Shown here: one piece after another, positions 1-7,873 of the stretch | How positions within the stretch are numbered: position 1 is the first letter of the stretch | Layout of the letters: each line of letters begins with the position of its first letter | DNA from: Burkholderia sp. Ax-1719 | GTDB lineage: Bacteria; Pseudomonadota; Gammaproteobacteria; Burkholderiales; Burkholderiaceae | Assembly: GCF_011753055.1 (NCBI RefSeq) | Contig: NZ_VWWJ01000013.1 | Span: 124,001 to 188,000, forward strand | Direction of reading: 5' to 3' | Length of the DNA: 64,000 nucleotides | Made by a program: the position numbers and the translations under genes | Notes under the pieces: generated by a model | The model's database searches: none | Told to the model about the DNA's origin: nothing | What the model saw: the letters and a program-made list of their open reading frames with translations, nothing else

Positions 1-1
1 T

Positions 2-469
2 GACCACAACGCAGAGTGGGACGCCGATCAGCAAGATAACAACGACATCGTTCCGCTCACCCGGGCCGAAGCCGAACAGATCTTCGGCGCACAGGTGAGT
101 CGCCCCTCCCGCGTCACACCTTTTCGTGTCGTGGCGGCGCAAGTAGTTTTGTCCCTGGTTGCTACGCTGCTCTGGTGGCTGTTTTATAAGCCGCCGGGCG
201 TGACCGCGCCGGATGCCGTAGCACTATCGGCATTCCTGGGCGGAGCGATCTGCTGGATCCCTGGTGCGCTGTTCGCGGCGCGCCTCAAGCAGTTGAGCCG
301 TGCAGCCACCGTGTTCAACTGGGTGCTCGGTGAAGCATTCAAGATGGGGGCGACGATAGCGATGTTCGTCGCCATCGCGTTCGGGTATCACGACGTGCAG
401 TGGATTCCGCTGCTGGTCACGTACCTGATCGCACTGAAGACATACTGGATCGCGCTCGCGTTGCGCTGA
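2..469 (+). CDS. atpI: ATP synthase protein I, 5' end missing
   Basis: AtpI is a small membrane protein encoded first in many atp operons. It assists assembly of the c-ring and is not part of the finished enzyme. The frame is open from base 2 to the stop at 467-469, giving 155 visible residues. A GTG at 95 is possible, but the upstream codons read as a plausible acidic hydrophilic N-terminus (DHNAEWDADQQDNND), so I take the true start to lie left of the window. The visible part has four hydrophobic stretches, as expected for the family. It precedes atpB on the same strand by about 200 bases. Identity rests on position and membrane topology more than on a sharp motif. Confidence 0.8.
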   Translation, partial: DHNAEWDADQQDNNDIVPLTRAEAEQIFGAQVSRPSRVTPFRVVAAQVVLSLVATLLWWLFYKPPGVTAPDAVALSAFLGGAICWIPGALFAARLKQLSRAATVFNWVLGEAFKMGATIAMFVAIAFGYHDVQWIPLLVTYLIALKTYWIALALR

Positions 470-667
470 CCCACTGCCGACATCGCGCCGCCTGCTACGT
501 AGCCAACGTAGAGGGCGTCGAGGCGATCGAAGCGGTGCACGGTTGGACTGCGCGTAGGCGACATATGCGGAGATAAGACTCACTCTGCAGCGGCGTGTTC
601 CCGCAATACAGCATTGCGCGGGAACGGCCGGAACCGATTTTCGACAATTTGGGTGGCTTTTAACGAT

Positions 668-1519
668 ATGGCAGCTAGCGAAGGCACGCGCGCTCTGGAT
701 CCGTCAGAGTACATTGCGCACCACTTGCAGAACTTTTCCACCTCGCATCAGACGTCGATCGTCGATTTCCACGTCTGGAACATCGACACGCTGTTCTGGT
801 CGATTCTGTGTGGCCTCGTGACCATTTTCCTGCTGCGTCTCGCAGCGCGCTCGGCGACTCCCGGTGTTCCGGGCCGCTTCCAGTGCGCCGTCGAAATGCT
901 GGTCGAAATGGTCGAAGACCAGTCGAAGTCCATCATCCATGGCAATCGCAAGTTCATCGCGCCGCTGGCCCTGACCGTGTTCGTCTGGGTCGCGCTGATG
1001 AACTGTCTCGACTTCATCCCTGTTGACCTGCCGGGCCGCGTGATCGGCTGGCTGGGTCTGTCCGAAGCACTGCCGCACCAGCGTATCGTCCCGACCGCCG
1101 ACCTTAACGGCACGTTCGGCATCGCGCTCGGCGTGTTCGTGCTGATGATCTATTACAACCTCAAGATCAAGGGTCCCGGCGGCTTCGCGCACGAGCTGCT
1201 GTCGGCTCCGTTCGGTTCGCATCCGCTGCTGTGGATCCCGAACCTTGCACTCAACATCATCGAGTTCGTCGCCAAGACGGTTTCGCTCGCCCTGCGGTTG
1301 TTCGGCAACATGTATGCAGGCGAACTGCTGTTCCTGCTGATCGCCCTGCTGGGCAGTCTCTGGACCTTCGGTGCGGACACGACGGTGCTTGGCTTCATCG
1401 GCCATGTGATTGCGGGCAGCGTGTGGGCGATCTTCCACATCCTGATCGTTCTGCTGCAGGCGTTCATTTTCATGATGCTGACGCTGGTGTACATCGGCCA
1501 GGCACACGACAGCCACTAA
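668..1519 (+). CDS. atpB: F1Fo ATP synthase subunit a
   Basis: Subunit a (283 residues) forms the two proton half-channels in the membrane against the c-ring. The motif SLALRLFGNMYAGE is present and its essential arginine is Arg210, the same number as in E. coli. Five or six hydrophobic helices follow the N-terminal region. I chose ATG 668 because the 18 codons upstream of it (open from 614) do not look like AtpB, whose N-terminus is normally short and polar as here (MAASEGTRALDPSEYI). Second gene of the atp operon, co-oriented with atpI and atpE. Confidence 0.97.
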   Translation: MAASEGTRALDPSEYIAHHLQNFSTSHQTSIVDFHVWNIDTLFWSILCGLVTIFLLRLAARSATPGVPGRFQCAVEMLVEMVEDQSKSIIHGNRKFIAPLALTVFVWVALMNCLDFIPVDLPGRVIGWLGLSEALPHQRIVPTADLNGTFGIALGVFVLMIYYNLKIKGPGGFAHELLSAPFGSHPLLWIPNLALNIIEFVAKTVSLALRLFGNMYAGELLFLLIALLGSLWTFGADTTVLGFIGHVIAGSVWAIFHILIVLLQAFIFMMLTLVYIGQAHDSH

Positions 1520-1593
1520 GCGGCGGTCGTACCCAGAATTGCAGTTTTAAGTTTTAAATCCCCAGTTCCAGAAAATCTCACAAAGGAGTGATC

Positions 1594-1872
1594 ATGCAAG
1601 CTTTCATCGCCAACATCCAGGGTTTCACGGCCATCGGTATCGGCATCATCATCGGCCTGGGTGCAATCGGCGCCTGTATCGGTATCGGCCTGATGGGCGG
1701 CAAGTACATCGAAGCCTGCGCACGTCAGCCTGAACTGATGAACCCGCTGCAGACGAAGATGTTCCTGCTGGCTGGTCTGATCGATGCAGCGTTCCTGATC
1801 GGTGTTGGTGTTGCAATGCTGTTCGCGTTCGCGAACCCGCTGCTGTCGAAGCTCGCCGCGGTCGCGGGCTAA
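1594..1872 (+). CDS. atpE: F1Fo ATP synthase subunit c
   Basis: This 92-residue proteolipid forms the rotating c-ring. It is a hairpin of two hydrophobic helices joined by the polar loop ARQP (Arg44-Gln45-Pro46). The proton-binding carboxylate is Asp64 in the second helix (LAGLIDAAFLIG). The glycine-rich first helix (GIGIIIGLGAIGACIGIG) packs the ring. The start is ATG 1594, five bases after the strong ribosome binding site AAGGAG; the in-frame GTG at 1588 overlaps that site and is not used. The strong site fits the high copy number of subunit c. Confidence 0.98.
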   Translation: MQAFIANIQGFTAIGIGIIIGLGAIGACIGIGLMGGKYIEACARQPELMNPLQTKMFLLAGLIDAAFLIGVGVAMLFAFANPLLSKLAAVAG

Positions 1873-1932
1873 GTTCCCTGGAAGGTTGCGCCTGATCTAT
1901 AACGGAATGGGCGCAGAGCGGAACGGGTGACG

Positions 1933-1967
1933 AGGCGCTGATCGAGTTTCACAACCGATGAGCGCCT
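1933..1967 (+). other. Intergenic hairpin between atpE and atpF
   Basis: AGGCGCTGATCG (from 1933) pairs with CGATGAGCGCCT (1956-1967) with one mismatch, leaving an 11-base loop. No T-run follows, so it is not a classical terminator. It could stabilise the upstream atpE message or dampen read-through, matching the high c-subunit demand. Structure is seen; function is inferred. Confidence 0.5.
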
Positions 1968-2008
1968 TGCCGTTTCAATTCCCCGGAATAGCTGATTAAG
2001 GAAACACC

Positions 2009-2479
2009 GTGAATCTCAACGCAACCCTGTTTGCGCAAATGGTCGTGTTCCTGATCCTCGCGTGGTTCACGATGAAGTTCGTGTGGCCGCCGTTGATCAA
2101 CGCCCTCGACGAGCGCTCGAAGAAGATCGCTGACGGCCTCGCGGCTGCTGAAAAGGGTAAGCAGGAACTCGAAGCGGCACACAAGCGCGTGGGCGAAGAA
2201 CTCGCCTCGGCCCGTAACGAGGGCCAGAGCCGTATCGCCGACGCTGAAAAGCGTGCGCTCGCTGTCGCAGAAGAAATCAAGGCCCAGGCACAAGCCGAAG
2301 CGGCCCGCATCGTCGCTACGGCGAAGGCGGACGCAGAGCAGCAGGTGGTCAAGGCACGCGAAGCACTGCGCGCTGAAGTCGCCGCCCTCGCCGTGCAAGG
2401 CGCTGAACAGATCCTGAAGCGCGAAGTCGATCAGTCGGCCCATGCCGAACTGCTGAATCAACTGAAAGCCGAGCTCTGA
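2009..2479 (+). CDS. atpF: F1Fo ATP synthase subunit b
   Basis: Subunit b (156 residues) is the peripheral stalk that holds F1 against rotation. It has one N-terminal membrane helix (about residues 5-25, FAQMVVFLILAWFTMKFVW) and a long charged, alanine-rich helix that dimerises as a coiled coil, the usual b architecture and length. Translation starts at GTG 2009 behind TAAGGAAA; no better ATG lies nearby. It ends two bases before atpH, implying translational coupling with the delta subunit. Confidence 0.97.
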   Translation: MNLNATLFAQMVVFLILAWFTMKFVWPPLINALDERSKKIADGLAAAEKGKQELEAAHKRVGEELASARNEGQSRIADAEKRALAVAEEIKAQAQAEAARIVATAKADAEQQVVKAREALRAEVAALAVQGAEQILKREVDQSAHAELLNQLKAEL

Positions 2480-2481
2480 TC

Positions 2482-3021
2482 ATGGCCGAACTTGCAACCA
2501 TCGCCCGCCCGTACGCAGAAGCCCTCTTTGGCGTGGCCGAAGCTGGCGACCTCGCCGCCTGGTCCACGCTCGTTACGGAGCTGGCACAGGTTGCGGCCGT
2601 GCCCGAGGTGCTGTCGGTCGCGTCGAGCCCGAAAGTCAGCCCTACCCAGGTCGTCGAGCTGCTGCTCGCGGCGGTGAAGTCCCCGCTCAAGGATTCGGCC
2701 GAGGCGAAGAACCTCGTGCAGATGCTGGTCGCGAATCACCGTCTGGAACTGCTGCCGGAAATCCACACGCAGTTCGAAGCGCTCAAGAACGCCAAGGCCG
2801 GTGCAGCTGACGCGCTGATCGTCAGCGCGTTCCCGCTCGAAGGCCCGCAACTGGACGAACTCGTCGCCAGCCTCGAACGCAAGTTCAAATGCAAGCTGAA
2901 GCCGACCGTCGAGATCGACAAGTCGCTCATCGGCGGCGTGCGCGTCACGGTCGGCGACGAAGTGCTCGATACCTCGGTCCGCGCGCGGCTCGCCAGCATG
3001 CAGGCGGCTCTGACCGCCTGA
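2482..3021 (+). CDS. atpH: F1Fo ATP synthase subunit delta
   Basis: Delta (179 residues) caps F1 and binds the b-dimer stalk. The N-terminus (MAELATIARPYAEALFGVA) has the RPYAxALF signature of the family, and the C-terminal half contains the conserved IGGVRVTVGDEVLDTSVRARL block. It begins two bases after the atpF stop, with its ribosome binding site inside the end of atpF. Length and order match the standard operon. Confidence 0.97.
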   Translation: MAELATIARPYAEALFGVAEAGDLAAWSTLVTELAQVAAVPEVLSVASSPKVSPTQVVELLLAAVKSPLKDSAEAKNLVQMLVANHRLELLPEIHTQFEALKNAKAGAADALIVSAFPLEGPQLDELVASLERKFKCKLKPTVEIDKSLIGGVRVTVGDEVLDTSVRARLASMQAALTA

Positions 3022-3088
3022 ACGCCTCGATCCATACGATCGGGCGTGGCGGCTGGCACGCAACAGAATTGAACATCAGGAGCGAATA

Positions 3089-4630
3089 ATGCAACTCAAT
3101 CCCTCTGAGATCAGCGAGCTGATCAAGAGCCGGATCCAGGGCCTTGAAGCGAGCGCGGACGTTCGCAACCAGGGCACCGTGATCTCCGTGACCGACGGCA
3201 TCGTGCGCATCCACGGCCTGTCGGACGTGATGCAAGGCGAAATGCTCGAATTCCCGGGCAACACCTTCGGTCTCGCGCTGAACCTCGAGCGTGACTCGGT
3301 CGGCGCCGTGATTCTCGGTGAATACGAACACATTTCGGAAGGCGACATCGTCAAGACGACGGGCCGCATTCTGGAAGTCCCGGTTGGTCCGGAACTGATC
3401 GGCCGCGTGGTCGATCCGCTCGGCAACCCGATCGACGGCAAGGGTCCCGTCAACGCCAAGCTGACCGACGCGATCGAAAAGATCGCTCCGGGCGTGATCT
3501 GGCGTGAAGGCGTCTCGCAGCCGGTGCAAACCGGTCTGAAGTCGATCGACGCAATGGTGCCGATTGGCCGTGGCCAGCGTGAGCTGATCATCGGCGACCG
3601 TCAGTGCGGCAAGACCGCAGTGGCCGTCGACACGATCATCAACCAGAAGGGCAAGGATCTGATCTGTATCTACGTCGCCATCGGTCAGAAGGCTTCGTCG
3701 ATCCAGAACGTGCTGCGCAAGCTCGAAGAAACGGGCGCGATCGAGTACACGATCGTGGTCGCCGCTTCGGCTTCGGAATCGGCTGCGCTGCAGTACCTCG
3801 CACCGTACGCCGGCTGCACGATGGGCGAATACTTCCGCGATCGCGGTCAAGACGCCCTGATCATTTATGACGATTTGACCAAGCAAGCCTGGGCATACCG
3901 TCAGATCTCGCTGCTGCTGCGCCGCCCGCCGGGCCGCGAAGCTTACCCCGGCGACGTGTTCTATCTCCACTCGCGTCTGCTCGAGCGCGCTGCGCGCGTG
4001 TCGGCTGACTACGTCGAGAAGTTCACGAACGGTGAAGTCAAGGGCAAGACGGGTTCGCTGACGGCACTGCCGATCATCGAAACGCAAGCTGGCGACGTGA
4101 CCGCATTCGTTCCGACGAACGTGATCTCGATTACCGACGGCCAGATCTTCCTGGAAACCGACCTGTTCAACGCAGGCATCCGCCCGGCAATCAACGCCGG
4201 CGTGTCGGTGTCGCGTGTTGGCGGTGCGGCTCAAACGAAGGTCGTGAAGAAGCTGTCGGGCGGTATCCGTACCGACCTCGCGCAGTACCGTGAACTGGCG
4301 GCATTCGCCCAGTTCGCATCGGACCTCGACGAAGCGACCCGCAAGCAGCTCGAGCGCGGCCGCCGCGTCACCGAACTGCTCAAGCAGCCCCAGTACCAGC
4401 CGCTGCAAGTCTGGGAACTGGCTGTGGCGCTGTTCTCGGCGAACAACGGCTACCTCGATGACATCGACGTCGCTCAAGTGCTGCCGTTCGAAAAGGGCCT
4501 GCGCGAATACCTGAAGTCGAAGCACGCCGACCTCGTCGCGCGCATCGAGGACAAGAAGGACCTTTCGAAGGACGACGAGAACGCGCTCCACGCGGCTCTC
4601 AAGGACTTCAAGAAGTCCGGCGCATACTGA
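3089..4630 (+). CDS. atpA: F1Fo ATP synthase subunit alpha
   Basis: Alpha (513 residues) is the non-catalytic nucleotide-binding subunit of F1. The P-loop GDRQCGKT lies at residues 169-176, the same positions as in E. coli, with Cys173 where E. coli has Thr. The SYAYLAPYAG-type region (here LQYLAPYAGCTMGEYF) and the Arg-finger motif SVSRVGGAAQTK are intact. The start ATG 3089 follows AGGAG at 3079-3083. An 83-base gap with a perfect inverted repeat separates it from atpG. Confidence 0.99.
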   Translation: MQLNPSEISELIKSRIQGLEASADVRNQGTVISVTDGIVRIHGLSDVMQGEMLEFPGNTFGLALNLERDSVGAVILGEYEHISEGDIVKTTGRILEVPVGPELIGRVVDPLGNPIDGKGPVNAKLTDAIEKIAPGVIWREGVSQPVQTGLKSIDAMVPIGRGQRELIIGDRQCGKTAVAVDTIINQKGKDLICIYVAIGQKASSIQNVLRKLEETGAIEYTIVVAASASESAALQYLAPYAGCTMGEYFRDRGQDALIIYDDLTKQAWAYRQISLLLRRPPGREAYPGDVFYLHSRLLERAARVSADYVEKFTNGEVKGKTGSLTALPIIETQAGDVTAFVPTNVISITDGQIFLETDLFNAGIRPAINAGVSVSRVGGAAQTKVVKKLSGGIRTDLAQYRELAAFAQFASDLDEATRKQLERGRRVTELLKQPQYQPLQVWELAVALFSANNGYLDDIDVAQVLPFEKGLREYLKSKHADLVARIEDKKDLSKDDENALHAALKDFKKSGAY

Positions 4631-4664
4631 TCCGTCCGGGAATCAACTTAGATAAACGGACTGG

Positions 4665-4697
4665 GACCCGGGTGGGTGCAGCGCACTGACCCGGGTC
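4665..4697 (+). other. Intergenic hairpin upstream of atpG
   Basis: GACCCGGGT (4665-4673) is a perfect inverted repeat of ACCCGGGTC (4689-4697), with a 15-base loop. It ends four bases before the AAAGGAG ribosome binding site of atpG. There is no T-run. It may tune initiation of atpG, since gamma is needed at one third of the alpha level. This role is an inference. Confidence 0.5.
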
Positions 4698-4713
4698 GAC
4701 AAAGGAGCAAGCA

Positions 4714-5598
4714 ATGGCTGGAATGAAGGAAATTCGCGGCAAGATCAAGAGCGTGCAAAACACGCGCAAGATCACCAAGGCGATGGAAATGGTCGCGGCA
4801 TCGAAGATGCGCCGTGCCCAGGAGCGCATGCGCGCTGCTCGCCCGTATGCCGATAAGGTCCGCGACATCGCTGCGCACATGAGCCGTGCGAACCCCGAGT
4901 ATCGCCACCCGTTCATGGTGGAAAACAACGATGCGAAGGTCGCCGGCGTGATTCTCGTCACGACCGACAAGGGTCTGTGCGGCGGGATGAACACCAACGT
5001 GCTGCGCGCGACGCTGCAGAAGTTCAAGGATCTGGAAGCGTCCGGCAAGTCGATCGAAGCAACTGCGATCGGCACGAAGGGCCTCGGTTTCCTGAACCGT
5101 CTGCGCGCGAAGGTCGTCTCGAACGTCGTGCAGCTCGGCGACACGCCTCACCTCGAGAAACTGATCGGCGCCATCAAGGTGCAGCTCGACCAGTACTCGG
5201 AAGGCAAGATCTCCGCGGTCTACCTGGCGTACACCCGCTTCGTCAACACGATGAAGCAGGAGCCGGTGATCGAGCAGCTGCTGCCGCTGTCGAACGAGCG
5301 CCTGAACGGTGGCGAGGACGACGGTGCGACGCCGAAGTCGCAATGGGACTACATCTACGAGCCGGACGCGCAAACCGTCGTGGACGAACTGCTGGTCCGC
5401 TATGTCGAAGCACTGGTCTATCAGGCCGTGGCTGAAAACATGGCGTCGGAGCAGTCGGCCCGTATGGTCGCGATGAAGGCGGCGTCGGACAACGCGAAGA
5501 CGGTCATCAACGAACTGCAGCTCTCGTACAACAAGAGCCGCCAGGCTGCGATTACGAAAGAACTTTCGGAAATCGTCAGCGGCGCAGCAGCCGTCTGA
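4714..5598 (+). CDS. atpG: F1Fo ATP synthase subunit gamma
   Basis: Gamma (294 residues) is the rotating central shaft of F1. The N-terminal helix begins MAGMKEIRGKIKSVQNTRKI and contains TKAMEMVAASKMRRAQ, the most conserved part of the family. The C-terminal helix carries MAMKAASDNAKTVI-type residues (RMVAMKAASDNAKTVINEL). The start follows AAAGGAG directly. Length is normal. It lies between alpha and beta as expected. Confidence 0.98.
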   Translation: MAGMKEIRGKIKSVQNTRKITKAMEMVAASKMRRAQERMRAARPYADKVRDIAAHMSRANPEYRHPFMVENNDAKVAGVILVTTDKGLCGGMNTNVLRATLQKFKDLEASGKSIEATAIGTKGLGFLNRLRAKVVSNVVQLGDTPHLEKLIGAIKVQLDQYSEGKISAVYLAYTRFVNTMKQEPVIEQLLPLSNERLNGGEDDGATPKSQWDYIYEPDAQTVVDELLVRYVEALVYQAVAENMASEQSARMVAMKAASDNAKTVINELQLSYNKSRQAAITKELSEIVSGAAAV

Positions 5599-5684
5599 TC
5601 GTCTGGGAACGCGAAGCGTACGCGCAACCGCGCCGGTGAATTCCGGTGGGCGAGTGAAGAATTCAGGTATCTAAAGGAAAATCG

Positions 5685-7079
5685 ATGAGTACAACTGCTT
5701 TGGTAGAAGGCAAGATCGTACAGTGCATCGGCGCGGTGATCGACGTGGAATTCCCGCGTGAACACATGCCGAAGATCTACGACGCGCTGGTTCTCGATGG
5801 GTCGGAACTGACCCTGGAAGTGCAGCAGCAGCTCGGCGACGGCGTTGTCCGTACGATCTGTCTGGGTGCGTCCGACGGCCTGCGCCGCGGCACCGTGGTC
5901 AAGAACACGGGCAAGCCCATCAGCGTGCCGGTCGGCAAGCCGACGCTCGGCCGTATCATGGACGTGCTCGGCCGTCCGATCGACGAAGCCGGTCCGATCG
6001 TCAGCGAAACGACGCGCGCGATCCACCAGAAGGCTCCGGCGTTCGAAGATCTGTCCCCTTCGGCTGAACTGCTCGAAACCGGCATCAAGGTTATCGACCT
6101 GGTTTGCCCGTTCGCAAAGGGCGGTAAGGTTGGCCTGTTCGGCGGCGCCGGCGTGGGCAAGACCGTGAACATGATGGAACTCATCAACAACATCGCGAAG
6201 GAACACGGCGGTTACTCCGTGTTCGCCGGTGTGGGTGAGCGTACCCGCGAAGGGAACGACTTCTATCACGAAATGAAGGACTCGAACGTCCTGGACAAGG
6301 TTGCGCTGGTCTACGGCCAGATGAACGAGCCGCCGGGCAACCGTCTGCGCGTCGCGCTGACCGGTCTGACGATGGCTGAGCACTTCCGTGACGAAGGCCT
6401 CGACGTTCTGTTCTTCGTCGACAACATCTACCGTTTCACGCTGGCTGGCACGGAAGTGTCGGCACTGCTCGGCCGTATGCCGTCGGCAGTGGGCTATCAG
6501 CCGACGCTGGCTGAAGAAATGGGCAAGCTGCAAGAGCGCATCACGTCGACCAAGAAGGGCTCGATTACGTCGGTTCAGGCCGTGTACGTCCCTGCGGACG
6601 ACTTGACCGACCCGTCGCCGGCTACGACCTTCGGCCACCTTGACGCAACCGTCGTTCTGTCGCGTGACATCGCTTCGCTGGGTATCTACCCGGCAGTCGA
6701 TCCGCTCGACTCGACCTCGCGTCAGATCGACCCGAACGTCATTGGCGAAGAGCACTACTCGATCACGCGCCGCGTGCAGCAGACGCTCCAGCGCTACAAG
6801 GAACTGCGCGACATTATCGCGATTCTGGGCATGGACGAACTGTCGCCGGAAGACAAGCTGTCGGTCGCCCGCGCACGTAAGATCCAGCGTTTCCTGTCGC
6901 AGCCGTTCCACGTCGCGGAAGTCTTCACGGGCTCGCCGGGCAAGTACGTGCCGCTGAAGGAAACCATCCGCGGCTTCAAGATGATCGTCGATGGCGAATG
7001 CGATCACCTGCCGGAGCAAGCGTTCTACATGGTCGGCACGATCGACGAAGCCTTCGAAAAGGCCAAGAAGATCCAGTAA
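5685..7079 (+). CDS. atpD: F1Fo ATP synthase subunit beta
   Basis: Beta (464 residues) carries the catalytic sites. The P-loop GGAGVGKT is at residues 153-160, the Walker B region reads DVLFFVDNIYRF, and the gamma-contacting acidic loop reads DELSPED at 384-390 (E. coli has DELSEED). The start ATG 5685 follows AAAGGAAA. All catalytic features are intact. Confidence 0.99.
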   Translation: MSTTALVEGKIVQCIGAVIDVEFPREHMPKIYDALVLDGSELTLEVQQQLGDGVVRTICLGASDGLRRGTVVKNTGKPISVPVGKPTLGRIMDVLGRPIDEAGPIVSETTRAIHQKAPAFEDLSPSAELLETGIKVIDLVCPFAKGGKVGLFGGAGVGKTVNMMELINNIAKEHGGYSVFAGVGERTREGNDFYHEMKDSNVLDKVALVYGQMNEPPGNRLRVALTGLTMAEHFRDEGLDVLFFVDNIYRFTLAGTEVSALLGRMPSAVGYQPTLAEEMGKLQERITSTKKGSITSVQAVYVPADDLTDPSPATTFGHLDATVVLSRDIASLGIYPAVDPLDSTSRQIDPNVIGEEHYSITRRVQQTLQRYKELRDIIAILGMDELSPEDKLSVARARKIQRFLSQPFHVAEVFTGSPGKYVPLKETIRGFKMIVDGECDHLPEQAFYMVGTIDEAFEKAKKIQ

Positions 7080-7158
7080 GGGTTAGTTGCCTAAGTGCGG
7101 ACAAGTCCAGCGGGCTTGTTCGCCACCGCAGCCACTTACCCCTCAGGAGTCGACACAT

Positions 7159-7584
7159 ATGGCAGCAACCATCAAGGTAGACGTCGTCAGCGCCGAAGAA
7201 AGCATCTTCAACGGCCAGGCGAAGTTCATCGCGCTTCCGGGCGAAGCCGGCGAGCTGGGCATTCTGCCGGGCCACACGCCGCTCATCACGCGTATTCGTC
7301 CGGGTGCCGTGCGCATCGTGGCCGAAAACGGCGATGAAGAGTTCGTGTTCGTCGCAGGCGGCATTCTCGAAGTGCAGCCGGGCGCCGTGACGGTGCTCGC
7401 CGACACCGCGATCCGCGGTAAGGATCTCGACGAAGCGAAGGCCGCTGAAGCGCGCAAGCGCGCCGAAGAGGCGCTGCAGAACGCCGGCTCGAACCTCGAG
7501 TACGCAACCGCACAGGCCGAACTGGCCTACGCAGTGGCGCAACTCGCGGCGATCCAGCGCCTGCGCAAGATGAATCAGCACTAA
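7159..7584 (+). CDS. atpC: F1Fo ATP synthase subunit epsilon
   Basis: Epsilon (141 residues) couples gamma to the c-ring and can inhibit ATP hydrolysis. The N-terminal beta-sandwich begins MAATIKVDVVSAEESIF and includes LPGEAGELGILPGHTPLIT. The C-terminal part is helical and charged (EARKRAEEALQ). ATG 7159 follows AGGAG at 7145-7149; the 24 upstream codons from 7087 are the intergenic leader. It is the last gene of the operon and a strong terminator follows. Confidence 0.98.
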   Translation: MAATIKVDVVSAEESIFNGQAKFIALPGEAGELGILPGHTPLITRIRPGAVRIVAENGDEEFVFVAGGILEVQPGAVTVLADTAIRGKDLDEAKAAEARKRAEEALQNAGSNLEYATAQAELAYAVAQLAAIQRLRKMNQH

Positions 7585-7627
7585 ATACGCGAACGCGCGC
7601 CTTTACCGGCGCGCCTGTCGCTCTGAA

Positions 7628-7658
7628 ACGGGCTCCCAGTCGGGAGCCCGTTTTTTTT
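7628..7658 (+). terminator. Terminator of the atp operon
   Basis: ACGGGCTCCC (7628-7637) pairs perfectly with GGGAGCCCGT (7642-7651) around a four-base loop and is followed by a run of eight T. It ends the atpIBEFHAGDC transcript 44 bases after atpC. Confidence 0.95.
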
Positions 7659-7711
7659 CGTCCGTGCAGTGTGCGCGATTCAGGCGTTTGCTGGCGACAT
7701 CAGAAAATCAC

Positions 7712-7728
7712 TTGACGTTTACGTAAAG
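7712..7728 (+). promoter_or_regulatory. LiuR-like operator
   Basis: TTGACGTTTACGTAAAG contains the perfect palindrome TTTACGTAAA (7718-7727). As I recall it, this resembles the motif described for LiuR-type MerR-family regulators of branched-chain amino acid and fatty acid degradation genes in proteobacteria. It sits about 150 bases upstream of the acyl-CoA synthetase start, and its TTGACG could also serve as a -35 element. I see no convincing -10 box. The regulator is not in this window. Confidence 0.55.
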
Positions 7729-7873
7729 GTAATGCGAAATCATGCCTTCGCAGACCATCCGGCAAGTCGATGCGCTGCGGGTAAAACTTGATGCTGTTGC
7801 CCATCGAGGCGGTGGCACAATCGTTTTCAAATCCATTTCAAACGGGAGAGAGACTCCCGGGGAGACAGCCACC

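Noticed and set aside
2945..4591. Long minus-strand frame opposite atpA, and a similar one opposite atpD at 5421-7019
   Set aside because: Both are shadows of highly conserved ATP synthase subunits with no recognisable protein content.
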